Both the position numbers and the translations under genes were made by a program. The notes beneath the pieces were generated by a model. That model was not told where the DNA came from, did not search any database, and saw only the letters and a program-made list of their open reading frames with translations. Below are positions 39,799-48,659 of a DNA stretch of 64,000 bases, in pieces; position 1 is the stretch's first letter, and every line of letters begins with the position of its first letter. The stretch is from Lacticaseibacillus baoqingensis. GTDB lineage: Bacteria; Bacillota; Bacilli; Lactobacillales; Lactobacillaceae. Where the stretch lies: the NCBI RefSeq assembly GCF_003946165.1, contig NZ_RHOI01000003.1, forward strand, positions 62,001 through 126,000. Reading direction: 5' to 3'.

Positions 39799-40782
39799 TT
39801 AAAACCCTTGGATCAACATCATCACGATCGGCACCACGATCACAAACAGCACCGTCGACAAAGTCACCACGTTGGTCGCATACTCGACATCACCATGCCC
39901 TTGATTCGTCAAAATCGGCAAAACGGCTAAGCCTGGCGCTGATGCTTGGACGATCAAGGTCTGCGCTTCAATCGTCGGCACTGCATTCCCCATGTGCATG
40001 CCAAACAAGATCAAGACGGTGATCACGGTTGGCGCCAGCACGAAACGCCCGAGCAACGCGATAATGGTATCCCGATCAAATTTGATCGCGCTAAAGCCGG
40101 CTTTGGCTAAAATAATGCCGATATAGATCAACGACAACGGGGTCACCAAACTCCCCACATAATTTAAAGTGTTGACGGCAAAGCCCAACCAGCCCACGTT
40201 TACAAACGGAATGTTCAACAACAAGAACACAAGTGCCACCACGAAGCCGATTAACGGGGCTGGCAGTAATTTTTTCCAATTAAACGTCTTTTTCTCTGCA
40301 CTGTCTTTGGTCTTAGTCGGATCATCCCAACTCATTAAAAACGCGCCCAAAGTCCAGGTGGAAACGGTGTTCACCACGTAATACATCAAAAAATATGGCG
40401 TCGCTTGATCCCCAAACAAGGCCAGATTCAACGGCAGCCCGATGAAGATCGTATTGGCGTTGACAAACATGTTGATGAACGCGCCACGCCGGCCGGGACG
40501 CACCTTAAGCAGCTTCACTAACACCATCGCCACTAAATACCCAAAAATCACCGTCCCAAACCCATAGATTAATCCTGAGCCTAAACTGACCAAGGTCTTG
40601 AGCGTCAAGCGCTCCAATACTGAAATAAAAATCGACGCCGGCAAGGCCACTTTCATTAAGACATTCGACACGGTCCCGCCAAATGCATCATCAAACCAAT
40701 TCTGCTTTTGTAAAAAATAGCCCAAGGCAATGATCAAAACGATCGTTAAGATGCTTTGAACTGACGTGTATAATGCGGTCAC
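39799..40782 (-). CDS. AEC-family permease, malate module 2
   Basis: 327 residues, same length as the product of 34588-35571 and differing at only a minority of positions, many conservative (e.g. LISTLLMKVALP versus LVSNVLMKVALP type changes). Ten membrane helices. It starts 36 bp after mleS copy 2 in the same direction. Probable malate permease (MleP-like), as for copy 1. Confidence 0.85.
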   Translation of the reverse strand: MTALYTSVQSILTIVLIIALGYFLQKQNWFDDAFGGTVSNVLMKVALPASIFISVLERLTLKTLVSLGSGLIYGFGTVIFGYLVAMVLVKLLKVRPGRRGAFINMFVNANTIFIGLPLNLALFGDQATPYFLMYYVVNTVSTWTLGAFLMSWDDPTKTKDSAEKKTFNWKKLLPAPLIGFVVALVFLLLNIPFVNVGWLGFAVNTLNYVGSLVTPLSLIYIGIILAKAGFSAIKFDRDTIIALLGRFVLAPTVITVLILFGMHMGNAVPTIEAQTLIVQASAPGLAVLPILTNQGHGDVEYATNVVTLSTVLFVIVVPIVMMLIQGF

Positions 40783-40818
40783 GTCGCTTACCCCCTTTAA
40801 ATTTCGCCATCAAGCGGC

Positions 40819-42471
40819 TTACTTAATGACGTCAACATTGAGCGGCTGGTATTCTGGCTGCCATTGTAAGGCGGAAACGGCAGCTTCAACATCTTGGATT
40901 GGTTCTTGATTGAGCCCTTCTTTGACGGCTTGGCGGGCCGCTGCCAACGCTACCGTTTTAGAAAAGGCATTGAGCTTGCTGACCGGCGGCAGCACCGCCG
41001 CCCCTGGTTGATCAGGATCAACGATCCCGCCTAAACTATGCGCTGCCGCAGAGATCATGCTATCGGTCAACAGCTTGCTGGTTGCAGCAATCGTCCCTAA
41101 TCCTAAACCTGGATATACCAGCGCATTATTGGCCTGGCCAATTTCATAAGTCACGCCGTCATAGTCGACTGGCGCCGCTGGAATGCCGGTAGCCACTAAC
41201 GCGCGCCCTTGTGTCCAGCGGATCAAGTCGGCTGCTTTGGCTTCAGCTAACTTGGTGGGGTTAGATAATGGGAAAATGATCGGCCGCGGCGTATGGGCCG
41301 CCATTTCTTTCACGACGCTTTCGGTGAAGCTGCCCGGCTGCGTCGAAGTCCCCACTAAGACCGTCGGATGCACCGCTTTGACCACTGCTTCTAAGGTGGT
41401 CAACTCATCCGCATTGGCAAATTCGCTGCGTTGGCGTGCAAACACGCGCTGCGCCGGGGTCAAGGTCGGATCATCAGCAAACAGCAAGCCTTGCTTATCG
41501 ACCAAGTAAAAATGCGTCTTCGCCTCTGCTGGTGCCATCCCTTGTTGCAAGAATTCTTGGTAGATCCGCGCCGCGATCCCAGCACCAGCGGTCCCGGCCC
41601 CAAAGGACAAATAGATCTGATCGGTCATTTTTTGCTTGGAAATATTCAATGCGCCCAGCATCCCTGCTAAAACGATGATCCCTGTGCCTTGGATGTCGTC
41701 ATTGAATGTGGTGATCTGATTTTTATATTGATCGAGGATATCAGCCGCATTGGCGCGGCCAAAATCTTCAAAATGCAAATACAGCTTTGGAAATACGCGC
41801 TCGGCAATCGCCACGAACCGATCGACAAAAGCATGATAAGCTTCCCCATAGACCCGCGGATGACGATTGCCAAAATATAGCGGATCATCCAACAATGCCT
41901 GGTTGTTGGTCCCGGCGTCTAACACCACCGGCAATACCTGGGCCGGATCGATCCCAGCAGCTGCGGTGTACACCATCAGTTTCCCGACTGCAATGTCGAC
42001 GCCTTGCGTGCCCCAATCTCCGATCCCTAAGATCCCTTCTGCATCGGTCACCACAAGCAGGCGAATGTCGCGGCCATTGGCAGAATGGCGTAAAGCCGCT
42101 TCGATGTCGTCTTGCGCATCGATCGACAAATACGTCGCATTTTGCGGCTCAACAAACAGGGCCGAATAGTTTTCGATCGTATCGGCGATCGTGGGATCAT
42201 ACACGACCGGCATGAATTCGGTCAGATGAGCCGCAAATAATTTGTAAAACAACACGTGGTTGGTGTTAAACAACTGCATCAAAAATAGCCGCTGTTCCAG
42301 CATCGTCGCCTTGCTTTGATATTGCGCGTATGCTTGGGTCACCTGTTGGTCTAAAGTTTGCACCGCACTTGGCAGCAGCCCATTGAGGCCGTATTGATCA
42401 CGTTCCGCTTGGGTAAAGGCGGTGCCTTTGTTGACAAATGGGTCATGAAGCAATTGTTCTGGGGTGTATTG
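40819..42471 (-). CDS. mleS: Malolactic enzyme, copy 2
   Basis: 550 residues from the ATG at 42471 (after GATCAGGAGGAGAAAAAG; an upstream in-frame start at 42513 has no site). Same motifs as copy 1, including [37 protein letters not shown] and [16 protein letters not shown], and the leader GATCAGGAGGA is shared with copy 1, so the duplication includes the translation start. Both copies look intact. Differences scatter along the whole length, arguing for an old duplication or import of a homologous module, not a recent copying event. Confidence 0.88.
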   Translation of the reverse strand, partial: QYTPEQLLHDPFVNKGTAFTQAERDQYGLNGLLPSAVQTLDQQVTQAYAQYQSKATMLEQRLFLMQLFNTNHVLFYKLFAAHLTEFMPVVYDPTIADTIENYSALFVEPQNATYLSIDAQDDIEAALRHSANGRDIRLLVVTDAEGILGIGDWGTQGVDIAVGKLMVYTAAAGIDPAQVLPVVLDAGTNNQALLDDPLYFGNRHPRVYGEAYHAFVDRFVAIAERVFPKLYLHFEDFGRANAADILDQYKNQITTFNDDIQGTGIIVLAGMLGALNISKQKMTDQIYLSFGAGTAGAGIAARIYQEFLQQGMAPAEAKTHFYLVDKQGLLFADDPTLTPAQRVFARQRSEFANADELTTLEAVVKAVHPTVLVGTSTQPGSFTESVVKEMAAHTPRPIIFPLSNPTKLAEAKAADLIRWTQGRALVATGIPAAPVDYDGVTYEIGQANNALVYPGLGLGTIAATSKLLTDSMISAAAHSLGGIVDPDQPGAAVLPPVSKLNAFSKTVALAAARQAVKEGLNQEPIQDVEAAVSALQWQPEYQPLNVDVIK

Positions 42472-42513
42472 CATCTTTTTCTCCTCCTGATCAATGATCG
42501 AGTCTGCTAACAT

Positions 42514-42778
42514 TCAAGAAAAAATGTCATGAAACTTGGCAGTACTCCTTGCGGTGCTCATTAGCTGCGTACCGCAAGCATTAACTCAAGGTTTTGCGCG
42601 GGTCGCCTTGGGTTGGGATACCATTTTTTGCAAAAAAGCAATTGGTCGCCAGATAATCCCTGTCGCCGCCTTTAAACTAGCACCACCAGCAGTGATCAGC
42701 AAACATTTAGTGTTATTTATTTTCGGTTAAAAAGCTGTTCATATGGTTAACCATGTTATTTAACCCGCTAAACGACAC
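42514..42778. other. Non-coding interval upstream of mleS copy 2
   Basis: About 265 bp, AT-richer than its surroundings. Contains the palindrome ATGGTTAACCAT (42740-42751) near GTTATTTAACC. No ORF with a ribosome binding site and no clear sigma-A promoter pair. A 64-codon open frame on the plus strand lacks an initiation site. Confidence 0.5.
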
Positions 42779-42817
42779 AAAAAAGCCTTTGAGCAAATGA
42801 CGGCTCAAAGGCTTCAG
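42779..42817 (-). terminator. Terminator after the anchored Ser/Ala-rich protein gene
   Basis: AAGCCTTTGAGC...GCTCAAAGGCTTTTTT on the minus strand. Confidence 0.9.
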
Positions 42818-42826
42818 GTTGATCAA

Positions 42827-43738
42827 CTATTGTTGCGTGGTCGATGCGGAAACGGTCACGGTTTGTTGTTCGTTGGTTTGCAGATTCGTCACGGTGAAGG
42901 TGTACACCCCATTACTGTCACCGCTGGCAGCGATCGCATATTGATCGCTAGGATAACGTTGCGCCACTAGCGCTTGAGCTTGATCAAGTGTCAATGCCGC
43001 ACTGCTGCTGGAAGCAGCGGCACTGGACTGACTGCTGGCACTGCTGGAAGCGGCCGCTTCACTGCTGCTATCGGCACTCACCGAGGAATTGTAATCAGTG
43101 CTCGGGGTGCTGGATGCCGGCGTTGACGACTCGGTTTCTGCACTGGTGTCTTGGGCGGCTGCCGTTGCGCTGACACTATCGACGGTATCTGTGGCGGTTT
43201 TCAGCTTCAGCCACTGACCGAGATAGTCATAGCTGCTCGGATGTTTAGCCGTTAAGCGCACCTGATTGTTCAAGGTATCGTTAAGCGTTTGCGGGTAAGC
43301 TTTGTGGCCTTGGCCATAACGGCTCATTTTCTCCGGCAGCGCATCATTATAATCGGCAGTTGACGCATAATCACACCGTACGGCACTGGTGCTTGACAAG
43401 GTCAATTGTTTGCCGCTTTTGGTGTAAGTGCCGCTGTCAACGAGCATGACCACGGTATTGCCGGTCGTGACGATTTGGCGGGCAAAACGGTGCTTGGACT
43501 TGAATTGCAATAAGATCTTGACGGTTTCACCGTTTTGCGTCGTGCTTGTCGCATAGATCCCGGTATCCATTTGCGGGGTGGTATCGATCACGCTGGTACT
43601 AACGGCACTGTTGGTGTCGTTAGGTCCTTGGACCTTGGCACCGCGAAAGATCAAAAACAAGCCACCAACCAATATGATGATGACCAGGATCAATAACGCG
43701 GGTAGTCCCCAATTTTTCTTTCGGTGCTGGCGTCGCAT
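42827..43738 (-). CDS. Membrane-anchored extracellular protein with Ser/Ala-rich linker
   Basis: 303 residues. A basic N-terminus (MRRQHRKKNWG) and one membrane helix (LPALLILVIIILVGGLFLIF) place the rest outside. A beta-rich domain (residues 45-190, YATSTTQNGETVKILLQFKSKHRFARQIV) precedes a low-complexity Ser/Ala linker (about residues 195-250) and a small C-terminal domain (LTLDQAQALVAQRYPSDQYAIAAS...YTFTVTNLQTNEQQTVTV) that resembles PepSY/DUF4767-like folds. No known enzyme motif. Monocistronic. The linker parallels the CdaR tail and suggests wall-crossing. Confidence 0.72.
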   Translation of the reverse strand: MRRQHRKKNWGLPALLILVIIILVGGLFLIFRGAKVQGPNDTNSAVSTSVIDTTPQMDTGIYATSTTQNGETVKILLQFKSKHRFARQIVTTGNTVVMLVDSGTYTKSGKQLTLSSTSAVRCDYASTADYNDALPEKMSRYGQGHKAYPQTLNDTLNNQVRLTAKHPSSYDYLGQWLKLKTATDTVDSVSATAAAQDTSAETESSTPASSTPSTDYNSSVSADSSSEAAASSSASSQSSAAASSSSAALTLDQAQALVAQRYPSDQYAIAASGDSNGVYTFTVTNLQTNEQQTVTVSASTTQQ

Positions 43739-43843
43739 AGTGACCCTCCAATGAATGATAATTATGTTTACTATAACGCGTCTGGTGCAACTGAGGGAAG
43801 TTTCTCAGCAGATTTTAAGGTAAAATTGACTTGAGGTGAACTT

Positions 43844-44776
43844 ATGCAAACACAATATCAGATCAACGCCCGCCAATTGCAACCGACCACGACTGCCGGC
43901 CAATGGCTGCGGGTTTGCGCACCAGACAAAGACGAACTCGAAGCACTGGCCAACCACTATCAACTGCCCTTTGATTACTGGCATGCCGGGTTGGATCCGC
44001 ATGAAGACCCGCGCGTCGTCGGCGTCCACCCAGAGGCCCAACATCCCACTTTAGTGGTGGTCCGCGTGCCTTTTGCCACCCATAATGCCCAAGGCGATCA
44101 AGTCTTTGAAACGAAACCATTAGCCTTGATCTTGGTCAAAGACCAGCTGATCACAGTCGCCGCTCAGCCATTGGCTGTCGTCGACGCCTTTATCGCCAAA
44201 AAGCGCGCCGTTGACGACGCCGAAGATCTGGCTTTGGCGCTGATCCAAGCCGTATTGGATGAATTTGTTGCCAATACCGATCAAATGGATGCGCAAACTC
44301 GCGACATGGAAACGCGCCTGGCCACCGCGGCGCGCAATACCTTATTATATGAGATCATCGCCTTAGAGCGCAGCTTGGTGTATTTTGACTCAGCCTTGAC
44401 CATGACCCAAGCCGTGGTCAAAAAACTGGCCGCCAGCGCCCGCGTCTTCACCACCGACGCCCATTTATACCGCCTGCACGCCGTCAATGTGGAATGCGGC
44501 CAAGCCTTGACAGTGGTCAATTGCAGCCGAGCGCTGCTGGATCAATATAACACGGCTGTCAGCGCGATCGTCGGGAATAATTTGAATTTGATCATGAAAG
44601 TGTTGACCAGCGTTTCGATCATCATGACCATCCCGGCGATCGTCAGCGGGATCTGGGGCATGAATACTTGGCTGCCTTTTCGGACTGGCATGACCGGCTT
44701 TTTCTTTTTGCTGGGCTTGATCGGGGTGTTATGCGGCTCATGCGCTTGGCTGTTGAAGAAAAAAGGGTATTTCTGA
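43844..44776 (+). CDS. CorA-family magnesium/divalent cation channel
   Basis: 310 residues. Large N-terminal cytoplasmic domain with long stalk helices (residues 150-250), then two C-terminal membrane helices separated by the GMN selectivity motif in VSGIWGMNTWLPF, ending in basic KKKGYF. Typical of CorA pentamers that import Mg2+ (or Co2+/Ni2+). TTGAGGTGAACTT precedes the ATG. Monocistronic. Confidence 0.93.
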   Translation: MQTQYQINARQLQPTTTAGQWLRVCAPDKDELEALANHYQLPFDYWHAGLDPHEDPRVVGVHPEAQHPTLVVVRVPFATHNAQGDQVFETKPLALILVKDQLITVAAQPLAVVDAFIAKKRAVDDAEDLALALIQAVLDEFVANTDQMDAQTRDMETRLATAARNTLLYEIIALERSLVYFDSALTMTQAVVKKLAASARVFTTDAHLYRLHAVNVECGQALTVVNCSRALLDQYNTAVSAIVGNNLNLIMKVLTSVSIIMTIPAIVSGIWGMNTWLPFRTGMTGFFFLLGLIGVLCGSCAWLLKKKGYF

Positions 44777-44869
44777 CCCGCACCCATGCCGCATCGCGGC
44801 GGATGGCGCTATTAATCTTGGCGCAACTGCGCTAAACTGAGGCTATCTATTTTTAAAGGGGTTCTGTGT

Positions 44870-45814
44870 TTGACTGCATTTTTATCTAGTGTCTTCGGTG
44901 TTTTAGAGATCTTGATCTTGATCGCCATTGGTTATGGGTTAACGGCGGTGGGGTGGTTTGATGACCGCTCCAGCCGCTTGATTGCCAAAGTTGTCACCCA
45001 AGTCGCGTTGCCTGCTTATATGATCGTCACGATCACGCAAAAATTCACCGCCCAGCAATTGCTGACGCTATTGCCGGACTTGCGCTTTCCAGTGCTGTCG
45101 ATGGCCATTTTGTTTGGCCTTTCGTTTGGCGTTTGTCGCGCCTTGGCAGTTCCTAAAGGACGGCGCGGGTTATTCAAGTCCATGTTTTTCAACTCGAATA
45201 CGGTGTTTATCGGTTTGCCGGTGAATATGGCACTGTTTGGCCCGAAAAGCCTGCCTTATGTGTTGGTGTATTACATGGCCAACACCACGATCTTTTGGAC
45301 CATTGGGGTGTATTTGATCCAAGCGGATGGACCCAAACCGGCCCACTTTGACCTGAAACAAGTGCTGGGAAAAGTCTTTTCCCCACCATTGTTAGGCTTT
45401 ATCGTCGGTGTGATCTTCGTGTTATTACATATCCAATTACCTGATTTTTTAATGAGCGACCTCACTTATGTCGGCGACCTCACCATTCCCGGTTCGATGT
45501 TTTTCATCGGCATCGCGGTGTATCAAGCCGGCTTGCGCAATATCCGCTTCAACCGGGAACTGCTGGGGATCTTTGCCGGCCGCTTCGTACTGGCCCCGAT
45601 CGTCATGTATCTGCTGGTATTTTTGGCGCCGGTGCCGACGATCATGAAACAAGTCTTCGTATTGCAATCGGCAATGCCGGTGATGACCAATGCCCCGGTA
45701 GTGGCCAAATTATATGGTGCTGATGCCAGCACGGCGTCGATCACCGTCAGTGCCACGACGCTGTTTGCCATGGTCGTGATCCCGATCGTGATGTTAGTCG
45801 CGCAAACCTTATAG
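44870..45814 (+). CDS. AEC-family permease, third paralogue
   Basis: 314 residues with a TTG start (AAAGGGG-ttctgtgt-TTG). Ten membrane helices of the AEC fold, with FKSMFFNSNTVFIGLPVNMALFG matching FINMFVNANTIFIGLPLNLALFG of the two malate-module permeases, but it is clearly more distant from them than they are from each other. No enzyme gene beside it; substrate probably an organic acid. The TnpB element lies directly downstream. Confidence 0.85.
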   Translation: MTAFLSSVFGVLEILILIAIGYGLTAVGWFDDRSSRLIAKVVTQVALPAYMIVTITQKFTAQQLLTLLPDLRFPVLSMAILFGLSFGVCRALAVPKGRRGLFKSMFFNSNTVFIGLPVNMALFGPKSLPYVLVYYMANTTIFWTIGVYLIQADGPKPAHFDLKQVLGKVFSPPLLGFIVGVIFVLLHIQLPDFLMSDLTYVGDLTIPGSMFFIGIAVYQAGLRNIRFNRELLGIFAGRFVLAPIVMYLLVFLAPVPTIMKQVFVLQSAMPVMTNAPVVAKLYGADASTASITVSATTLFAMVVIPIVMLVAQTL

Positions 45815-45959
45815 GAGATTATTAACAGTAATCAATAACGTCGAATAGTGTGTTAATTTGTAGTAAATAGTCGTTCTGCGGTAATCAAGTGGAAGGCAGA
45901 ATGACTAAGTGCTGTGAAATGGTAAACTCGTGAAAAATCGCTGACTGATGCATGGACAG

Positions 45960-45982
45960 ATGATGACGGTTTTCATCATGTC
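45960..45982 (+). repeat. Hairpin upstream of tnpB, possible left-end structure
   Basis: GATGATGA-cggtt-TTCATCATG is a near-perfect inverted repeat about 60 bp before the tnpB start. IS200/IS605 elements carry subterminal hairpins of this kind; the exact left end is not defined. Confidence 0.4.
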
Positions 45983-46043
45983 TCGACAGGGTATCCTTAT
46001 CTTAATTTGCTATGATATCTATAAGCAAGTTGGAGGTGAAACC

Positions 46044-47228
46044 ATGTTGAGAACGCACAAGATCCGGTGCTACCCGAACGCGACGATGCGCCGCGTATTG
46101 GAGCAAGCATGCGATTATCGCCGCTATTGTTACAATCAGGCGCTTGCCACGTGGAATGAGCTGTACGACGCGTCACTCGTGCTGGCAGATAAGACGGCGC
46201 GGCCTAACGAACGTCAAGTCCGCAATGAGTTAGTTAACAACAAAGCAGACTGGCAATACAGTCGTTCAGCACGGATCTTGCAATTAGCAGTACACGATTT
46301 AGCCCAGGCTTGGGCAAATTTCTTCAACCCTGAGATGCCAGAACATCGCAAGCCGCGGTTCAAGTCGAAGAAGCGCAGTCGCTACGGATTCAAGACCGAC
46401 AGAGCGATGGTCGTTAATGATAAGTTGCGGTTGGATAAACCGCATGGCTATCGTGATCGATGGTACGACATCCGCTTGGCTGAGAAACCACGTTGGCCAG
46501 GGACTATTAAACTCGCTGCTATCGTCAAAGAAGCAGATGGTTATTATGTTTGCCTAAGTATCGATGTCAGTCAGCCTGAGCCATTACCGGAAAGCCAACA
46601 CGTATGTGGCGTTGATGCCAACATTGGTCAATTCGTCTATAACGATGGTGAGGCAATGGCTGCAATTCGCGGATTGACCGAGCAACTGGTCAGTTTATAT
46701 CACCGCGTGTCCTTGTACCAGCGGCGGCTCGCCCGCAAACGTCTAGCGAATCCTAAGCACTTTCGCTCTAACAACTATTGCGCAACGAAAACCAAGTTGC
46801 AGCGGACCTATCAGAAAGTGACGCGGATTCAAAACGACCTCTTGCAGAAATTCACAACGATGCTGGTGAAGGCTAACGGCACCCTCGCCATTGAAGACTT
46901 GGACGTTAAGCATATGAAGATGAACCAGCGACTGGCGAAGAATTTACATCGCTCGTTGTTCGGTCGCTTCAAACTGCTGATGAAGGACAAGGCGCAATGG
47001 TATGGCCGCCAGCTGATTATAGTTGATCGGTTCTACCCTAGCACACAGCGATGCAGTCGTTGTGGGTTAGTGAAAACCGGTGACGATAAACTGACCTTAG
47101 CCGGTAATGTCCTTCACGGCACGAAACATCACGAGTTTCATTGTTACGGCTGTGGTGCTCAACTTGAGCGTGACGAGAATGCCGTACAGAACTTGATTCA
47201 ATATGCTCAAGGGCAGGCTATGTCCTAA
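46044..47228 (+). CDS. tnpB: TnpB (IS605/IS1341-type RNA-guided nuclease), no TnpA
   Basis: 394 residues from the ATG at 46044 (TTGGAGGTGAAACC); an open frame continues upstream without a site. N-terminal HTH_OrfB (LRTHKIRCYPNATMRRVLEQACDYRRYCYNQAL), then a split RuvC nuclease: GVDANIG (Asp), LAIEDLDV (Glu) and ERDENAVQNL (Asp), with a zinc ribbon CSRCG...FHCYGCG. All catalytic and zinc residues are present. TnpB is the ancestor of Cas12 and cuts DNA guided by a reRNA from the element's right end. No tnpA lies near, so movement would need a transposase in trans. A TGCTATGAT extended -10 (about 46006-46014) may drive it. Confidence 0.93.
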   Translation: MLRTHKIRCYPNATMRRVLEQACDYRRYCYNQALATWNELYDASLVLADKTARPNERQVRNELVNNKADWQYSRSARILQLAVHDLAQAWANFFNPEMPEHRKPRFKSKKRSRYGFKTDRAMVVNDKLRLDKPHGYRDRWYDIRLAEKPRWPGTIKLAAIVKEADGYYVCLSIDVSQPEPLPESQHVCGVDANIGQFVYNDGEAMAAIRGLTEQLVSLYHRVSLYQRRLARKRLANPKHFRSNNYCATKTKLQRTYQKVTRIQNDLLQKFTTMLVKANGTLAIEDLDVKHMKMNQRLAKNLHRSLFGRFKLLMKDKAQWYGRQLIIVDRFYPSTQRCSRCGLVKTGDDKLTLAGNVLHGTKHHEFHCYGCGAQLERDENAVQNLIQYAQGQAMS

Positions 47229-47320
47229 AGGTTCAAGAGCCAGTCAATGTTGCAAGGTGACTACCGACGTAAGCATACTGGTGTTAACGGGATCGAATAA
47301 AATACTGAATGTACAACTAA
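47100..47320 (+). ncRNA. Probable reRNA (omegaRNA) region and right end of the tnpB element
   Basis: In IS605-family elements the guide scaffold overlaps the 3' end of tnpB and runs to the right end; the guide is the adjacent flank. Here 92 bp of conserved-looking non-coding DNA follow the stop, with CATACTGG...AATACTGAATG near 47274-47320. I place the RNA by family knowledge; neither boundary nor guide can be fixed without relatives. Confidence 0.35.
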
Positions 47321-47389
47321 GAAAGGAAAAATATAATCCTTTACTAGTGTCATTAGACATTCTTCCACATTTTATATAGCAGGCATGCG

Positions 47390-47851
47390 ATGCGGTATCT
47401 GATCTTGCTGTTGTCTGTCTTGACTTTAAGCGCCTGCCACCGCAAGCCGCCTGCCGCTGCCCCTGCGCCAACGCCTGCCGCTTCCAGCCGCGCTTCCCAC
47501 GCCTCCGCCTCTAAGCGTTTGCAAGCACAGGTGGCTGACTTATTAGGGCATGCATTTGTAGATCGCGCCGATCACTCACAGGCGTTGGTGTTTACGGCGT
47601 CAACCAGCGGCTATTTTATGGATGTGCAAACGCGGTCTGCTGGTCAAACTTTTACCACCAGCGATGCCGGGATCTTTGCCGCTGATATCACCGTCAGCCA
47701 GCTCACCTACACCATCAAAGGCCAAGCCCAACCGCATGCCGCCACTGGGACGATGCAGTTTGTCAAACGCTCGGCGACGACGATCCAGCAACTGCCTGAT
47801 GGGCCCGTTTATCGCCGCGTTAAAAACGACGACTTAAGTACGATTAAATAA
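47390..47851 (+). CDS. Lipoprotein of unknown function
   Basis: 153 residues. Signal peptide II MRYLILLLSVLTLSAC (lipobox LSAC, Cys16), then a Pro/Ala/Ser-rich spacer (PPAAAPAPTPAASSRASHASAS) and a compact domain (LLGHAFVDRADHSQALVFTASTSGYFMDVQ...) to the C-terminus. The ribosome binding site is weak, and the region upstream is the TnpB element's right end, so the native promoter may have been displaced. It precedes the WxL cluster but is separated from it by a terminator. Confidence 0.75.
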   Translation: MRYLILLLSVLTLSACHRKPPAAAPAPTPAASSRASHASASKRLQAQVADLLGHAFVDRADHSQALVFTASTSGYFMDVQTRSAGQTFTTSDAGIFAADITVSQLTYTIKGQAQPHAATGTMQFVKRSATTIQQLPDGPVYRRVKNDDLSTIK

Positions 47852-47860
47852 GTCTTTCCT

Positions 47861-47884
47861 GCCACTGATGAAGTGGCTTTTTTA
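47861..47884 (+). terminator. Terminator after the lipoprotein gene
   Basis: GCCACT-gatga-AGTGGC followed by T6. Confidence 0.85.
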
Positions 47885-47910
47885 TTATTTTTATTGTTAT
47901 CAGTTATAAT

Positions 47911-47975
47911 CACAAATCATTTATAAATTATATTTGTGTCATTCTATTGATTATTGATATTTAGCTTGATAAACT
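47911..47975 (+). promoter_or_regulatory. WxL operon promoter and upstream dyad
   Basis: TTGATT (47947-47952), 17 bp, TAAACT (47970-47975), 31 bp before the start codon. Upstream is CACAAAT (47911-47917), 14 bp, ATTTGTG (47932-47938), a perfect 7-bp dyad suited to an activator binding just behind the -35. Regulator unknown. Confidence 0.55.
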
Positions 47976-48006
47976 AAATCGACAAATCAATCAGGAGGAG
48001 ATTTTT

Positions 48007-48594
48007 TTGAAACTGACAACGCTTCTTTTCACCGCCGCCTTGCTGCTTGGCAGCACTGCTGTGGCAGCCACCCCTGTGAAAGCCGCCGAAACCGAAGCCG
48101 TGGTGACGGTTCAAGACCCTGGCGATGCAGGGCAATTGACCTTGCAATCTGCCCCAGAATTCAATTTCGGCACCGTCAAGGCCGTCGAGATCTATAACGG
48201 CTTTGATAAAGACCAGCTGACCACCAATAAAGACTTAGTCATTGTCGATGGCCGTCCTGCCAACCTGCAAGGCGGCTGGACGTTGACCACCAGCTTGGCG
48301 CCTTTTAGCAAAGCTGACGACGCCAAGCAGACACTGGCGCAGTCGACCCTGCAGCTGACAGGCAAAAACACGGTGTTAGCCCTCGACGAACTGCTGACCT
48401 CTGATGCTGCAACGCCAGGCGCCTTGGCCTATGACGGCCAGCGCGGGACCTTGACGCTGCCGGCTGCTGCCATCAGCGCGCACTTGACGCAAGCGGCGAC
48501 CCCTAACGCCAGCGTCAGCGATGGCGATCATTACGTCGCAAAGCTGACTTGGACACTGACGCCGGCAGTTGCTGCCAGCGCCTTGGGTAATTAA
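48007..48594 (+). CDS. WxL-domain surface protein
   Basis: 195 residues, TTG start (CAGGAGGAGATTTTT-TTG). Signal peptide with cleavage after VAATPVKAA; secreted. The body is essentially one WxL domain: first motif GGWTLTTSLAPF near residue 90 and second KLTWTLTPAVAASALGN at the C-terminus. WxL domains bind peptidoglycan non-covalently. First gene of a WxL-DUF916-WxL cluster of the csc type, whose products form a surface complex implicated in adhesion or plant-polymer use in lactobacilli and enterococci. Confidence 0.9.
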   Translation: MKLTTLLFTAALLLGSTAVAATPVKAAETEAVVTVQDPGDAGQLTLQSAPEFNFGTVKAVEIYNGFDKDQLTTNKDLVIVDGRPANLQGGWTLTTSLAPFSKADDAKQTLAQSTLQLTGKNTVLALDELLTSDAATPGALAYDGQRGTLTLPAAAISAHLTQAATPNASVSDGDHYVAKLTWTLTPAVAASALGN

Positions 48595-48615
48595 TGCACA
48601 CACCTGCTGTTTGTG

Positions 48616-48646
48616 GGGCTGGACGCGCTGCGGCCAGCCCTTTTTT
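48616..48646 (+). terminator. Intra-operon terminator between WxL and DUF916 genes
   Basis: GGGCTGG-acgcgctgcgg-CCAGCCC followed by T6, 14 bp before the next start codon. Read-through would make the downstream genes less abundant than the WxL protein. Confidence 0.8.
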
Positions 48647-48659
48647 AGGGGGAAAATCC

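Noticed and set aside
42536-42730. 64-codon plus-strand ORF upstream of mleS copy 2
   Set aside because: No ribosome binding site and no resemblance to a known protein; overlaps the probable mleS2 control region.
45948-46043. N-terminal extension of TnpB by 32 codons
   Set aside because: The frame is open but covers the promoter and left-end hairpin; the ATG at 46044 has GGAGGTGAAACC and begins the normal TnpB N-terminus.
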